From Viola odorata (lineage: Eukaryota; Streptophyta; Magnoliopsida; Malpighiales; Violaceae): 64,000 bases of DNA. A model generated the notes under the pieces. That model worked only from the letters and a program-made list of their open reading frames with translations. It did no database searches and was not told the DNA's origin. Made by a program: the position numbers and the translations under genes. The stretch covers positions 35,496,040-35,560,039 of the forward strand of contig OY829546.1 in assembly GCA_963691705.1 (NCBI GenBank). Reading direction: 5' to 3'. This document shows positions 21,974-33,260 of this stretch, in pieces (position 1 is the first letter of the stretch; every line of letters starts with the position of its first letter).

Positions 21974-23251
21974 ATGGTTCAGTCTTGACCAAGATAGAAG
22001 TCCAAATTTTTAGAAAGTCGAGCCTAAGACTATAAACAAAAGCGCTGCTTGGGAGGCAACCCATGCTTTTATTTTAGTTTGTTTTGTTTTAAATAAATAA
22101 GGCTCTGGAATCTAATAATGATTTTTGATCTGAAGCTCGGAAACCAACGAACGGCCGCTCTTCTGGACAAACTCCTTCAAATCCTTATTGTTGCCCAGAA
22201 TTAAGAACTTCCTTTGCAAATATCCCTTCCCTAGGATGAAGCTCCACCACCTTCTTCTTGGTGATCTTGCCCCAGGTCGTTTCTTTCTTTTTTTCTTTTT
22301 CTTTTTCTTTTTATTTTTTGTTTTTGTGTTTTTCCTCTCTTACACATTGAAGACAATGTGTCCGATAAATACCATGACACTTGATTAGTTAAATCCATGT
22401 TATTAACAAGGCTAACCTTAGTGTAACATGTTTAATCCCAACAACTCTCACTCTTCACCACAGAACTATGAGTAGTTAGCCAAGAACCCAAGACCACTAT
22501 TGGAAGAACACCATAAAACCTTCTTTTTCCATCCAGAAATATCCAAGGGTTGTTAGTCTTTTAATTCTGCACTTCCTGTGAGTCATTTTATTCCCTTGCA
22601 TGTTTCTGTGGACACTACTTGGAACCAACAGGGTTGCACGGTGTTAGTGATTCGGCACCATCACCCCTTTTAGGCGAAACTCCCTGAAGTGTATCTAGCT
22701 AATACCTTACTACTGAGCCGAACAAGCTAGGTCGGGGGTGTCCATTACTTGAGCTTTATATGCAAGAAAAAGGAAAATGAAAGAACTGAAAAGAAAAGCA
22801 CTACAAAAGACTCGAAAGTGAGCAAAAGAAAAGAAAATAGAAGAGTAAAAATAGTGCTACAAAAGACTTTAAACAGGGCAACCGAAAAGATCTCAATGTA
22901 GACATGACTTGGCAACAATCTATGTATTACATGTTTTACTTTCTATTTAATGTGTGTGCATTTTCTTGTGTCGACAACTCTTGTATGTTTTATGGATAGA
23001 CAAGGAAAATGTAATCAAAGATTTTATTCTTCCAACTGTTCTCTTGGTTCTAAAGCTAACTGTTCTTGGTTTTGCTGTGTTGGGTGAGGCATTTAGTGAG
23101 AATTGAACAGACCTTGTTAATCTAGGATGGATGTGTGGTTAAGTGTCTATGTATTTTCCTTGTTAAGGTAGTTTCTGAGTTAAACAGGGGTTGCTGATTT
23201 TATTTTGTTTTTGCATGTTTTGTGTCGTATGCTTAAGGGCAAGCATAGTTT
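21974..23251 (+). other. Gene-free internal region of the nested element
   Basis: It holds the post-pol junction (22043-22060), a degenerate end of the env-like ORF near 22140-22270, and a T/C-rich run at 22281-22325. Further on are the hairpin ACACATTG-AAGA-CAATGTGT (22342-22361) and the GTTAGTGATTCGGCACCATC block (22643-22662). No ORF of note is present. The order matches the 3' regions of minus-strand elements A and B. Confidence 0.7.
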
Positions 23252-23266
23252 AAGTGTGGGGAGATT
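23252..23266 (+). promoter_or_regulatory. Polypurine tract of the nested element
   Basis: AAGTGTGGGGAGATT immediately precedes the 3' LTR start TGATAGAGCC. Confidence 0.8.
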
Positions 23267-24909
23267 TGATAGAGCCTTAATTGCAGTGGTTTTACCACTT
23301 ATTCTTATGAATTTTTTAATGGTAATTCTATTGATTTTAGTTGAATTTCATGACAATTGCAGGGAACTGATTTATGGAGGAGTTGAGCAAAGAAGAAGCT
23401 AAATAGAGCAAAATCTAGACAGAGATAGATCTGGGCAGAACGGGCTGAATATTTCGATGAAGGAAGCGTCAAAATAGGGAAGTAAAGATACGACTAGAAA
23501 TTTTAATCTGTTAGCTAGCTCTGGTCCAAATTTGAAGCCATTCAGACGAGTGGATCGTCAGAAAGTACAAGGTGACATTTTCGCTGATAGAGTCCTACGC
23601 CGATTAAGAGTTTCATACACGCCTGACGACTTTCACTGATCCGTTCCGGCCCTGTGAGACCCATATAGGAAGAAAAAGGTCCAGTCTAAAATTTTCGTGC
23701 GCAGAGTGACGCGGCCAGCACATTAAAATTTGGAAACTCAGCCCAATGAAGAGCCAGCTGTGCGGATCACTCTAGAATCATTCCAGAACCTCTCATTTAT
23801 ATTATTATATATTTTATTTAAGTTATTTCTGAGATTGGAAGTAGTTTCCTAAATAGAACTTTTACCTTCTTAGAATTAGGGTTTTGTGTGCCTAGTGCTT
23901 AGTATAAATAGACCCTCTTAGATCCATTGTAAGCAGACCGAAGGGAGGATGACAATAGCCACCTTCTTCTTCTCTCTTCTGTGGTTTTGAACTGAGTTCT
24001 ATATATTTTATATAATTCCATCGTTTACTTTACTTTTCTTGTCTTTCTCTAACTAATCTTTCTTATTCCTGGTAGAGGCATTTAAGCATGAGTATGGGAT
24101 TGCATGAGACCTAATCGTGCTTAATAATCATTACATCTGCATTTAATCTAATCCCGCGATTATTCTTAACGTGTTTAGGTTTGATTCTAGACTTAACTAA
24201 TCTAGAGTTGAGCAAGTAAATGTCGTTGTTATTCTTCTTGGTTGTGGATTATCGACCGCGAGGATCGAAGTAGACACCTACGCGCTACTGGGTGTATCCA
24301 GGAAATAATAGGGGGAAAAGATTAATCAGATCAAGTCCCGATTGACGCCCAGAAGATACTTACCTGGAGTTGGTTTCCCTTAAGCCATTGAGGACGAACG
24401 CACCGTAGAGGTGTAATCGACTCAAGCCAGCAGCCAACTCAGTAAACCCTTTATCCAGTAAGGTGCTGATTGGTTAGGCATCATCTCTAGGCAACCATAA
24501 CGATAATGAGGAGATGTTGATATAGGAGGGAAGCTAGGTCATAAGCATACCTTGATCTATAACAACTCTGTAGATTAAAGATGAACATCCATGCGTCCAT
24601 GATTGCAGCTCATAGCTCATTGCTTGGCTAGCCTCTACTAGGAACCAGTCTCTTGGCCAAGGCATTTTACTTGGTTTATTAATTTATCTTGACCAAGAAC
24701 CAGTTTCTTAGCCAAGACAGTTTACTTGCTTTCTAGTTATTAGTTTTAAAACCCCCCAATCACCTAAGTGATATATTCTGGTCTTCTATCTTATTTTCAG
24801 GTCTAACCATTCTCTGTGGATCGATCCTCTTACTGCTATCTATAAGTTTACTTGTTCTAGTAGCAAGTTATAACTTTTATTTATTTTTGACGGGTTTGAT
24901 ATCCCATCA
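23267..24909 (+). repeat. 3' LTR of the nested element
   Basis: 1643 bp, TGATAGAGCCTTAATTGC...GATATCCCATCA, flanked by PPT and TSD. It includes TATA (AGTATAAATAGACC near 23900). An extra copy of the CTTGGCCAAG segment near 24650 suggests a small duplication absent from the 5' LTR. Confidence 0.9.
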
Positions 24910-24914
24910 TAAAT

Positions 24915-26498
24915 GCAGCCTACAGTTACAATCAGAGCCAACGGAGCAAGTACCCTCAGAACCAACCTCTCTAATTACCCGCACCTCCTCAGAAATTGCG
25001 TATCGCTGGTCCCTCGCGTGATGATGAAATAGATAACATATTTGCTCTGCAAGAAGCTATGTTGACAGAAATATAGAAGTAGTTAAAGTTGCTAATAAAG
25101 GACAGGGAGAAGTGTAGCGTTAATGCGATCAGCCTGAGAAGCAGTGTGAACTTGCCTGAAAGAGAAGAGACAGCGGCATATGAAAAAGAGAAGGAGAAAC
25201 TGAGGCACAAGAATTGGAAAGAAGTGATGGAGTTTGAAAGGAAATACAAGTACAAGTCACCAGAACAAATTGAAGAAGAAGAGGCAGAGGAGATGGAAGA
25301 AGCTGAAAAAATAACAGCGATACAGGATGAACCTTTCCTGGCCAAGAAAGATATGAGGGAAGAACTAAAAATCAAGAAACCTGAAAGGAAGGCCAAGAAA
25401 GCTGAAGAGGTCGCAAAACATAAAGAAAAAGTGGAGGATGGCCTACCTTTTCCACCCGCACCTACAAAAATGAAAAAAGAGAAGGAAGAAAAGGAGTTTA
25501 TGGACATATTTTAAAAAGTGGCAATTAACATGCCTATGCTTGAATTGATTTCCAAAATTCCTAGTTATGCTAGATTCCTTAAAAGTTTGTGTTCTAACAA
25601 GAAACTTGTAGGGATCGAACAGATTAACTTAACTCAGAATGTCCCCTCAATATCTCGGTCAAAACTCCCAGAGAAGTGTGCAGATCAAGGCACACTTGAC
25701 ATACCTTGGAAAATAGGGGACAAGAAGATCGGAAAAGATTTATGCGATTTAGGAGCAGGGATCAACGTGTTGTCACTTGCAGAATATGAAAGGTTGAGCA
25801 TCAGGACAATGAAGGATACCAGAGTAGTCATCCAACTTGCGGATCGATCAATCATACACCCCAAGGGAGTTGTTGAGGACGTTCTTGTCCAAATTGATGA
25901 TTTCATATACCATGTTGACTTTTATATTGTCGATATGAATAAGGATCTCTCTACAAACTCCACTGATGTCCTTTTGGGTAGACCCTTTTTAAGAACTGCA
26001 AAAGCTTTAATTGATGTTTATCATGGTCACTTTTCACATGAATATTGTGGAAAAAAATCTAAGTTTAACATGTATGACGCCATGAAACATCCTAGCGAGA
26101 TTCATAGCTTGTGTTTTATGGATGTATATGAGCCCCCAGCTAATGCGATATATGCACTTAATGAGACTCACCCCCTTTGTTATGTACTTACCAGGGGAAT
26201 GGAAGGAGAAAAATTGGAGAAGATGAAGGAAGAGTTGACTATTGGCAAAGATTTACTAAAGACTGTGGATGAGCTTAATGTTTTAGGGCCTCTGTTTAAT
26301 GAAAAGGTCAACTCTGAGCTTCCACAAGTCTATAATAAACTCTTACCTTCTGTTGTTCAGGCACTAGAGATCGAGCGTAAGAAGCTACTAGATCACCTTA
26401 AGCATGCCTTCCTCGGTCAAGAATCTACACTGCCAGTTATAATTTCCAGTAAGCTGACCAAGGAAGAAGAAGAACGATTGGTGGATTTGCTCAAATAG
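24915..26498 (+). pseudogene. Athila gag C-terminus and aspartic protease
   Basis: It continues the gag frame after the nested element (AAYSYNQSQRSKYPQNQ...), with a long Lys/Glu coiled-coil-like region (25089-25511) and a TAA at 25512 in an otherwise open frame. From 25518 the frame runs 326 codons. NMPMLELISKIPSYARFLK is the usual Athila gag-PR linker. The protease has a DLGAGINVLSLAEY active-site region (Asp at about 25746-25748, DLGA for the usual D[ST]GA) and LLGRPFLRTAKALIDV as the flap-distal motif. A TAG at 26496 ends the ORF just before the reverse transcriptase. The protease would cleave Gag-Pol in particles. It is inactive here unless stops are bypassed. Confidence 0.85.
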
Positions 26499-28238
26499 CA
26501 CAAGAAGGCAATTAGATGGACTATAGAAGATACTAAGGGGATATCACCGACCTTCTACACCCATAAAATCCACACAGAAGAGCACAAAAAGACAATCAGA
26601 CAACCACAAATGTGGCTTAACCCTCCTATGATGGAAGTTGTCAAGAAAGAAGTCCCCAAATTACTGGACGCGGGAGTAATTTACCCTAATTCTGATAGTG
26701 ATTGGGTTTCTCCTATGTAGGTAGTTCCAAAGAAGATAGGAATTACAATAATAGAAAATGAGGATGACAAGCAAGTGCCGACTAGAGTTTAGAACGGATG
26801 GAGAGTCTGCATTGACTACAGACGCCTCAACAACGTAACCAGGAAAAATAATTTTCCCCTACCCTTTATAGATCAAATGTTAGAAAGGATAGTAGGTAAA
26901 TCATATTATTGCTTCCTCGATGGTTACTCAGGATTTCATCAAATCACTGTAGCATCTAAGGATCAAGAGAAAAACAACTTTCACTTGTCCTTTCAGAACA
27001 TTTGCATATAAAAGAATGCCCTTTGGTTTGTGTAATGCTCCTGCAACTTTTCAAAGATGCATGGTTAGCATTTTTTCCTATTTTGTAGAAAAAAGTATAG
27101 AAGTCTTTATGGACGATTTTACTGTACATGGAGATTCTTTTGATCACTATCTTAAAAACCTTGAAGCAATTCTAAAGAGATGCATTGAAACTAATTTGGT
27201 TTTAAATTTTGAAAAACGTCATTTCATGGTTGATCATGGCATTGTTCTAGGCCATGTAATATCCAAAGATGGAATTAAGGTAGACCTAGCAAAGATAGAT
27301 GTTATCAAAGATTTGCCTTACCCTTCTTCTGTTAAAGAGGTTCATTCTTTCCTTAGCCATGCAGGATTTTACATGTGCTATATCAAGGATTTCTCCAAAG
27401 TGGCACAACCTATGTGCAAATTACTTCAGAAGGATGTGGAATTTGATTTTTATAACGCTTGTAGAGATGCCTTTGACAAGCTAAAGAGAAGCTCACTACA
27501 ACCCATGTGATTCAGCCACCAGACTGGAGTTTACCTTTTGAAATCATGTGCGATGCTAGCAACTCAGCAGTTGGAGCCGTACTTCGCCAGAGGAAAGGGA
27601 AGGAATCACACGTGATCTACTATGCGTCCAAGATGTTGGACGAAGCTCAGAAAAATTACACAACAATAGAGAAGGAGTTATTTGCTATAATATTTACATT
27701 GGATAAGTTTAGATCCTATTTGTTAGGAACTAAAGTTATCATTTTCTCTAACCATGCAGCTCTAAGGTATCTCTTGACCAAGAAAGAAGCCAAACCAAGG
27801 GTGATTCGATGGATTTTGTTGCTCCAAGAATTCGATCTTGAGATCAAAGACAAAAAGGGGCGAGAGAACCTAGTAGCTGACAATCTGAGCAGGTTGATAA
27901 GCAAAGAGATAGAACCTGTAGTTTATGAGTTCCCTGATGAACATCTATACCTTGTAAAAGAGGTACTTCTATGGTATCACCACATTGCAAATTATCTAGC
28001 CAAAGGTAAAATTAAAAGGGACTCAAGGAATTATATTTGGGATGAGGCTTACTTGTCGAGAATTGGGGAAGACCAACTGCTAAGGAGATGTGTACAATTA
28101 AATGAAGTTCCTTTAGTTTTGTACCATTGTCACGCTTCTCCCAGCAGGGGACCCTTTAGTCGAAAGAAAACCGCTTATAAGGTTTTAGAAGCAGGTTTCT
28201 ATTGGCCCACTTTATTTAAGGATAGCAAAAGATTCTAA
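26499..28238 (+). pseudogene. Athila reverse transcriptase and RNase H
   Basis: Homology starts HKKAIRWTIEDTKGIS, then WRVCIDYRRLNNVTRK and FLDGYSGFHQI in the fingers/palm. TAG stops occur at about 26718 and 26790, and a frameshift lies near 26970. The next ORF (27016-27510) has MPFGLCNAPATFQRCM and the catalytic FMDDF. A frameshift near 27500 leads into RNase H (27507 on): [23 protein letters not shown], and [10 protein letters not shown] where Asp is expected in place of Asn. It ends VADNLSRL. After this comes the start of the integrase zinc region, with [10 protein letters not shown] lacking the usual histidine. A stop lies at 28236. It is clearly an inactive copy. Confidence 0.88.
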
Positions 28239-29232
28239 CAAGAATGCGAAGAATGCCAAAAAAATAGGTAATATTAGTGCTAGAAATCAAATGCCTATGA
28301 ACCCCATTTTATCTTGCGAAATATTCAATCTACGGGGCATTGATTTTACGGGACCTTTTCCTAACTCTAGAGGTAATTCTTACATTTTGTTGGTTGTTAA
28401 TTATGTCTCTAAATGGGTAGAAGCTAAGGCCACTCGCACAGATGATGCTAAATCTGTTATATCTTTCCTTAAATCTAACATCTTGAGCAGGTTTGGAGTT
28501 CCTCGTGGGATCATCAGTGATCGGGGAACTCACTTTTGTAACAGGATAGTTGCAGCGTTGTTCAAGAGATATAGAATTACACATCGAGTGTCTACTGCTT
28601 GCCACCCACAAACAAATAGCCAAGCAGAGGTCTTGAATAGACAGATTAAATCCATATTGACTAAAATAGTCAACCCCTCGAGGAAGGACTGGAGCCAGAG
28701 GTTGGATGAGGCACTTTGGGCCTACAAGACCACTTACAAGACACCCATTGGGATGACCCCATCCAGAATGGTGTATGGTAAGGCGTGTCATCTGTCTGTT
28801 GAGCTGGAACATAAGGCGTGGGAAATCAAACGCATCAATACAGGCATGGAAGCTGCTGGAGAGAAAAGGAAGCTAGACATCCAAGAGCTGGAAGAGCTGA
28901 GGGACCAGGCTTACAAGAACTTGGAAATTTTCAAAGCCAAGACTAAGGCTTATCACGACAAAAGAATTACAAAGAAGAAATTTTTTGTTGGACAAAAAGT
29001 TTTACTTTATGATTCTAGATTTCAATTTTTTTCTGGAAAATTGAAGACTAAATGGAATGGACCTTTTGTCATTACTGAAATCTTTTCTCATGGTGCAGTG
29101 AACATCAAGAACCCTAAGACAGGGGTCGAGTTTAAGGTCAATGGGCAAAGATTGAAGCCCTACTTGGAAGAATTTTGCTACCCTATTGTGGAAGAAGAGG
29201 CGGTGGAAGAGACCCCACCAAACAAAGAGTAG
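28239..29232 (+). pseudogene. Athila integrase
   Basis: The zinc-binding part is broken by a stop (28236) and a frameshift near 28270. The ORF 28291-29232 (313 codons) holds the rve core with [18 protein letters not shown] (first Asp), [12 protein letters not shown] (second Asp) and [17 protein letters not shown] (Glu), so the DDE triad is intact. It ends with a C-terminal DNA-binding-like region ([23 protein letters not shown]) and an acidic tail. Typical of the Athila clade, with no chromodomain. The post-pol junction follows 45 bases after the stop. Confidence 0.88.
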
Positions 29233-29844
29233 CAAGTTTATGGACTCTTGTGTCTAGCATAAGACAATAACTAAGGGCGCTGCTTGGGAGGCAAACCATA
29301 TTTTGATTTTATTTTGATTTAGTTAAATTCTTTTCTTTTGATTCGCTTGTGTTTTCCTTGCCAGGAGACTAGGATGCCAGTCTTGGTCAAGAAACATAAA
29401 CGCTCTTGGCCAAGAGATGTGGTTTTTGACGTGTGTCCTACAGAAAGTATAAAAGGAGAGGGAAGCGAAGCACAAACCCCTACTGCTCCAAAGTAGGCTG
29501 GCAGAAGAAGCATTAGCCAGGCAGAGAGCGGCCCAAGCTGAATATCAGATTGACCAATCCCAAGGTTAAGTGAAGCCAGCTGCTTCCTCATCTGCTCCAA
29601 CACCTTCCCAGGAACTTACCACTCTTTTGAAAGCACAAAAACAAACCAATTCCTTGCTCCAATCAATTCAGCACACCAACAAAAAATCCTTCCTCCTGAA
29701 CCAGACTGTCCTTGACTCTCTACTCCACCTACACCACAATTTTAATGAGTCACATGTCCTAGTCCCACCAATGCCTTTTGGACCCACTCCCTAGCTCCCC
29801 ACGGATTCAGACTTTGAGTCTGATTGACTGCCCCCAAGTCATAC
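29233..29844 (+). pseudogene. Post-pol region, promoter and remnant of the env-like ORF
   Basis: GCGCTGCTTGGGAGGCAA at 29277 marks the junction. The paired motif TCTTGGTCAAGAA/CTCTTGGCCAAGAG (29382-29412) and a TATA box (AGTATAAAAGGAGAG, 29446-29460) follow. Only the C-terminal tail of the env-like ORF remains (29570-29830: KAQKQTNSLLQSIQ, then a terminal acidic TDSDFESD). This matches the tail of element B, so the central part was deleted near 29490. Confidence 0.55.
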
Positions 29845-31830
29845 CTTTACAAAATCATGTCAAAGTCATACCCAAAAACATTACATTAATATATAGAATA
29901 CATTACAAAGTCATGTCCACTAATATAAGTCCGAAAGCCCTTAAGCATTCTCCAAAAAATGAAACACTTTTGATAGAAGCTAATACAGAACATGCCATGA
30001 TACAAACTCCTAGATTATTACAGTGGAATTAGGTAACCCTTCCTAATGAATGGATCTTACCCAAAGTTAATGAACCACAAGCTATAATCCTAAGAACTCA
30101 GCCTACACGAGTTGAAGAAGATGATCAAGGAAATATTAAACTAATATTTGAACGTAAAAATAGAATCATTAATATCACAAAATTTCCAGCTAGGAAGTTT
30201 ACAAGTGATATAAGTGGGCCAAGGTCTAGAATAACTAGGAGTGCATCAACCTCTATCCTAAGAGGGGTAGATTTTAACAGCACGATTCCTCAACCATACT
30301 ACAAAGATCAAAGTAGTTTTCAAACATGTGATTAGGAAATATTAGAATCACCGTCACCCACTCACAATGATATGAGATACTTGAATCAATTAAACATGAT
30401 TAAAGGAGAATACCAAATAGACAAAGAAAGACTAAGAAGAGAATTCTATGACCCTTCTAAAATAAAATTGAGAGAACAATTCTATAAAGCATATACTAAA
30501 GAAGAAAAGGGATATATCCAAGAAAGATTTTATTTAGATCTAAAATCATTACAAACACACGTTCCTTTCTTTAAATGCTTAAACCAACAACTTGATTTGA
30601 TAGATATAAGAAATATAAACGTAATCAAATCACCAACGCAAACATGGAAAACTGCAATAAACACAAAGGTTAGATCTGTTTATCCACCTTTAGAAGAAAT
30701 AATGATTAATCATCATAATACTAAGATCTCTGCTTCTCCTATAAAAGAGATCAAAGAAGAAAATAGAGAGGTAAATATAAAAGACATAAAGAACATCCAA
30801 TCACAGAATAATTATACAAATGTTTTGTTAAATACGATGGCACAACAGTTAAGTATAAAAGAAGATAGTATTCCCTCATCTGTTCAATATAAAGAATATA
30901 CCTCAAGAGCAGAAGGAAGTAAAAACCAAGAAAACCCCAACCATTATTTAAACCATATGTAATGCCAAATTCTCATATGAGTTTCAAGATTAGAAAGGAT
31001 GAAGAGATTCTAGAAAAAAATGAAAAGAAATTGAATAACCTTAATTTAAAATCCAAGGATCAGATTACGGCTCTAACTGATGAAGTAAGGGAAACAGACA
31101 TCGAAGATATTATGGAACAATTCCAAGAATTAGAAGTAAATAAATTAAGAGGAAAAAATTATCAAAACCTAAAGGTCAGACACTATTAACCAAGACCTTC
31201 CCTTCCGGACATTCAATCATAAGAAATGAATACTAGAATGCAAAAAAATTATGATGGCCAAAGCCTAGTAGAGTGGAACTTAGATGCGCAAAGTGAACAT
31301 AAAATTATAAACATTTTAGAAACCATGATGATGGCAGCAACATCATATAAACTAAATAGAAGAACTGATAAACAAGTAGCCAATATGCTCATTGCAGGAT
31401 TTTCAGGACAACTAAAGTTTTGGTGGGATAATTATCTTGATATAGATGGAAAACTTAATATAATTGACTCAGTACAAATAGAAGATTATGAATTACAAGA
31501 AGATGCAACAAATGTTTTAATCTTTACGATCCTAAAACACTTTGTTGGAGAACCTGATCAAATTCAAGAAAAAACAACAAAAATTCTATTAAATTTGACA
31601 TGTCCAAAACTACAAGATTTTAGATGGTATAAAGGCATGTTCCTAACAAAAGTATATGTGAAAGAGGATTATAATCATTCCTTTTGAAAAAAAAAATTAT
31701 TTCAGGATTATCAAAATTATTTGTAGAGAAAGTTAGAACAAGAATAAAAGATGCGAATAAAGGAATAATTCCCTACTCAAATTTAACATACAGAGAAATA
31801 GTCAGTCATATTAATAACACTGATGTCATA
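29845..31830 (+). pseudogene. Endogenous pararetrovirus fragment (Caulimoviridae movement/coat protein region)
   Basis: A compositionally distinct, A-rich block (many AAA/GAA/ATA codons). Its first part (to about 30330) reads like the C-terminal end of a caulimovirid movement protein and linker. ORF 30372-30962 (196 aa) is Lys/Glu-rich. ORF 31226-31687 (153 aa) has a coat-protein signature: KFWWDNYL, ATNVLIFTILKHFVGEP and LTCPKLQDFRWYKGMFL. A break in an A9 run near 31690 shifts the frame, and coat-like sequence continues to about 31830. Several stops and frameshifts make it defective. No polymerase region or genome ends are present. The arrangement suggests petuvirus-, solendovirus- or florendovirus-like ancestry, genus not resolved. 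Confidence 0.7.
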
Positions 31831-31851
31831 TGATTTGGAAGGAGATAGTGC
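31831..31851. repeat. 21-bp duplicate at a rearrangement junction
   Basis: TGATTTGGAAGGAGATAGTG plus C is identical to 32181-32201 inside the RNase H of the adjacent chromovirus. It sits between the pararetrovirus fragment and the broken end of the chromovirus, as templated filler DNA would. Confidence 0.85.
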
Positions 31852-33260
31852 AAAGCCGTTTGTGTTTGAATAGAAATCCGTCATGCTTCACAAAATATGA
31901 GCAGGACCCTTTATCACATGTAACATATATGTCACGCAAGGTTTCATCATGTTTATAAAGGTCTACTAAATGGGCAAATCCAAAAAAATTAGTATCAAGG
32001 GAATTAATGAGAATGTACCTTCTTAAGAGAGCGTCAACAACCACATTTTCCTTACCCTTTTTGTACTTGATGGTGTAATGGTAGGCTTCGATAAATTCCA
32101 TCCACTTCGCATGCCGTTTGTTGAGCTTCGCTTGTCCTTGGAGGTACTTGAGACTCAGATGATCTGTATGGATGACGAACTGATTTGGAAGGAGATAGTG
32201 CTCCCATACCATCAGGGACCGTACCGGCGCGTATAACTCACGGTCATAGGTGGAATAATTGAGTTGCGCTTCGTTAAGCTTCTCACTAAAGTAGGTTACC
32301 GGACATCCTTCTTGAGTAAGAATGTCCCCAATACCTATACCATTGGCATCACACTCTAACTCAAAGGGCTTGTTGAAATTCGGTAAAGTCAAAACCGGTG
32401 ACTGCATGACCTGGTTCTTCAATTCCCAAAAGGCTTCTTCCTGCCTATCTACCCATTCAGACGGTACATTCTTCTTTGTGATCTCGTTGATAGGGCAACT
32501 ATCGTGGAAAATTTAGGACAAAGCGACGGTAGAAACTAGCCAAACCATGAAAGGATCTGACGTCGCTAGCATTTTTGGGTTGCGGCCACTCCTTGATTGC
32601 TCTTACCTTCTCTTCGTCTACATGTACTCTGTCTGTACTTACAACAAAACTAAGGAAATGCACTCGATCTAGACAGAATTCACACTTAGCTAATTTGGCA
32701 TATAATTTATGAATCCTAAGTGTGTGGAGTACGATGCGTAAGTGGGTAACATGAGTTTTAGGAGAAGCATTATAGATAAGGATATGGTCAAAGTAAAAAA
32801 TAACAAAATGCCCGATAAAGTCTCGCAACACATGATTCATCAAACGCATGAAAGTACTTGGAGCGTTAGAGGGACCGAATGGCATTACCATCCATTCCTA
32901 CAAATCGTACTTTATCTTGAAGCCAGTCTTCCATTCATCTTCCCCATGCATCCGAATCTGATGATATCCACTCATCAAGTCTATCTTGGAGTAAATGGTG
33001 CTACCACTCAGCTCGTCCAACATGTCGTCGAGGCCCAGAATGGGATGACGGTACTTGACGGTAATTTTTTTGATGGCCCGACAGTCCACACACACTCGCC
33101 ACATTTTGTCTTTCTTGGGTACCAATAGTACCGGTACTGCGCACGACGACATACTCTCCCGGATGGATTCTTTACTCATAAGTTCGTCCACCTAACATTG
33201 AAGCTCCTTGGTTTCTTCCAGATTGCATTGGTAAGCTGGTCGGTTGGGTAATGTCGATCC
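31852..33260 (-). pseudogene. Reina-like chromovirus reverse transcriptase and RNase H
   Basis: Minus strand. RT pieces at 32898-33191 ([31 protein letters not shown]) and 32499-32891 (MPFGPSNAPSTFMRLMN). The catalytic motif reads YFDH instead of YFDD. FHGLASFYRRFV follows. RNase H is at 31826-32422: [38 protein letters not shown] and then [20 protein letters not shown], a wording typical of the Reina clade. It breaks off just after RNase H at RLC. Integrase and 3' LTR are missing. Stops and frameshifts are present. Confidence 0.82.

Larger units (their letters stand above)
20284..24909 (+). mobile_element. Non-autonomous Athila derivative nested in gag, TSD TAAAT
   Basis: The 5' LTR is 20284-21950, internal region 21951-23266, 3' LTR 23267-24909. 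TAAAT precedes (20279-20283) and follows (24910-24914), and leaving out the element with one TSD copy makes the host gag frame continuous. The LTRs start TGATAGAGC and end CCCATCA. The internal region holds a PBS, the post-pol junction GCGCTGCTTGGGAGGCAA, a 3' UTR and a PPT, but no gag-pol. It is therefore a deletion derivative that must be mobilised in trans. The two LTRs are similar but differ by several indels. The 5' copy has about 75 bp that the 3' copy lacks near 20700. The 3' copy carries extra sequence near 23600, 23940 and 24640. Confidence 0.92.
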
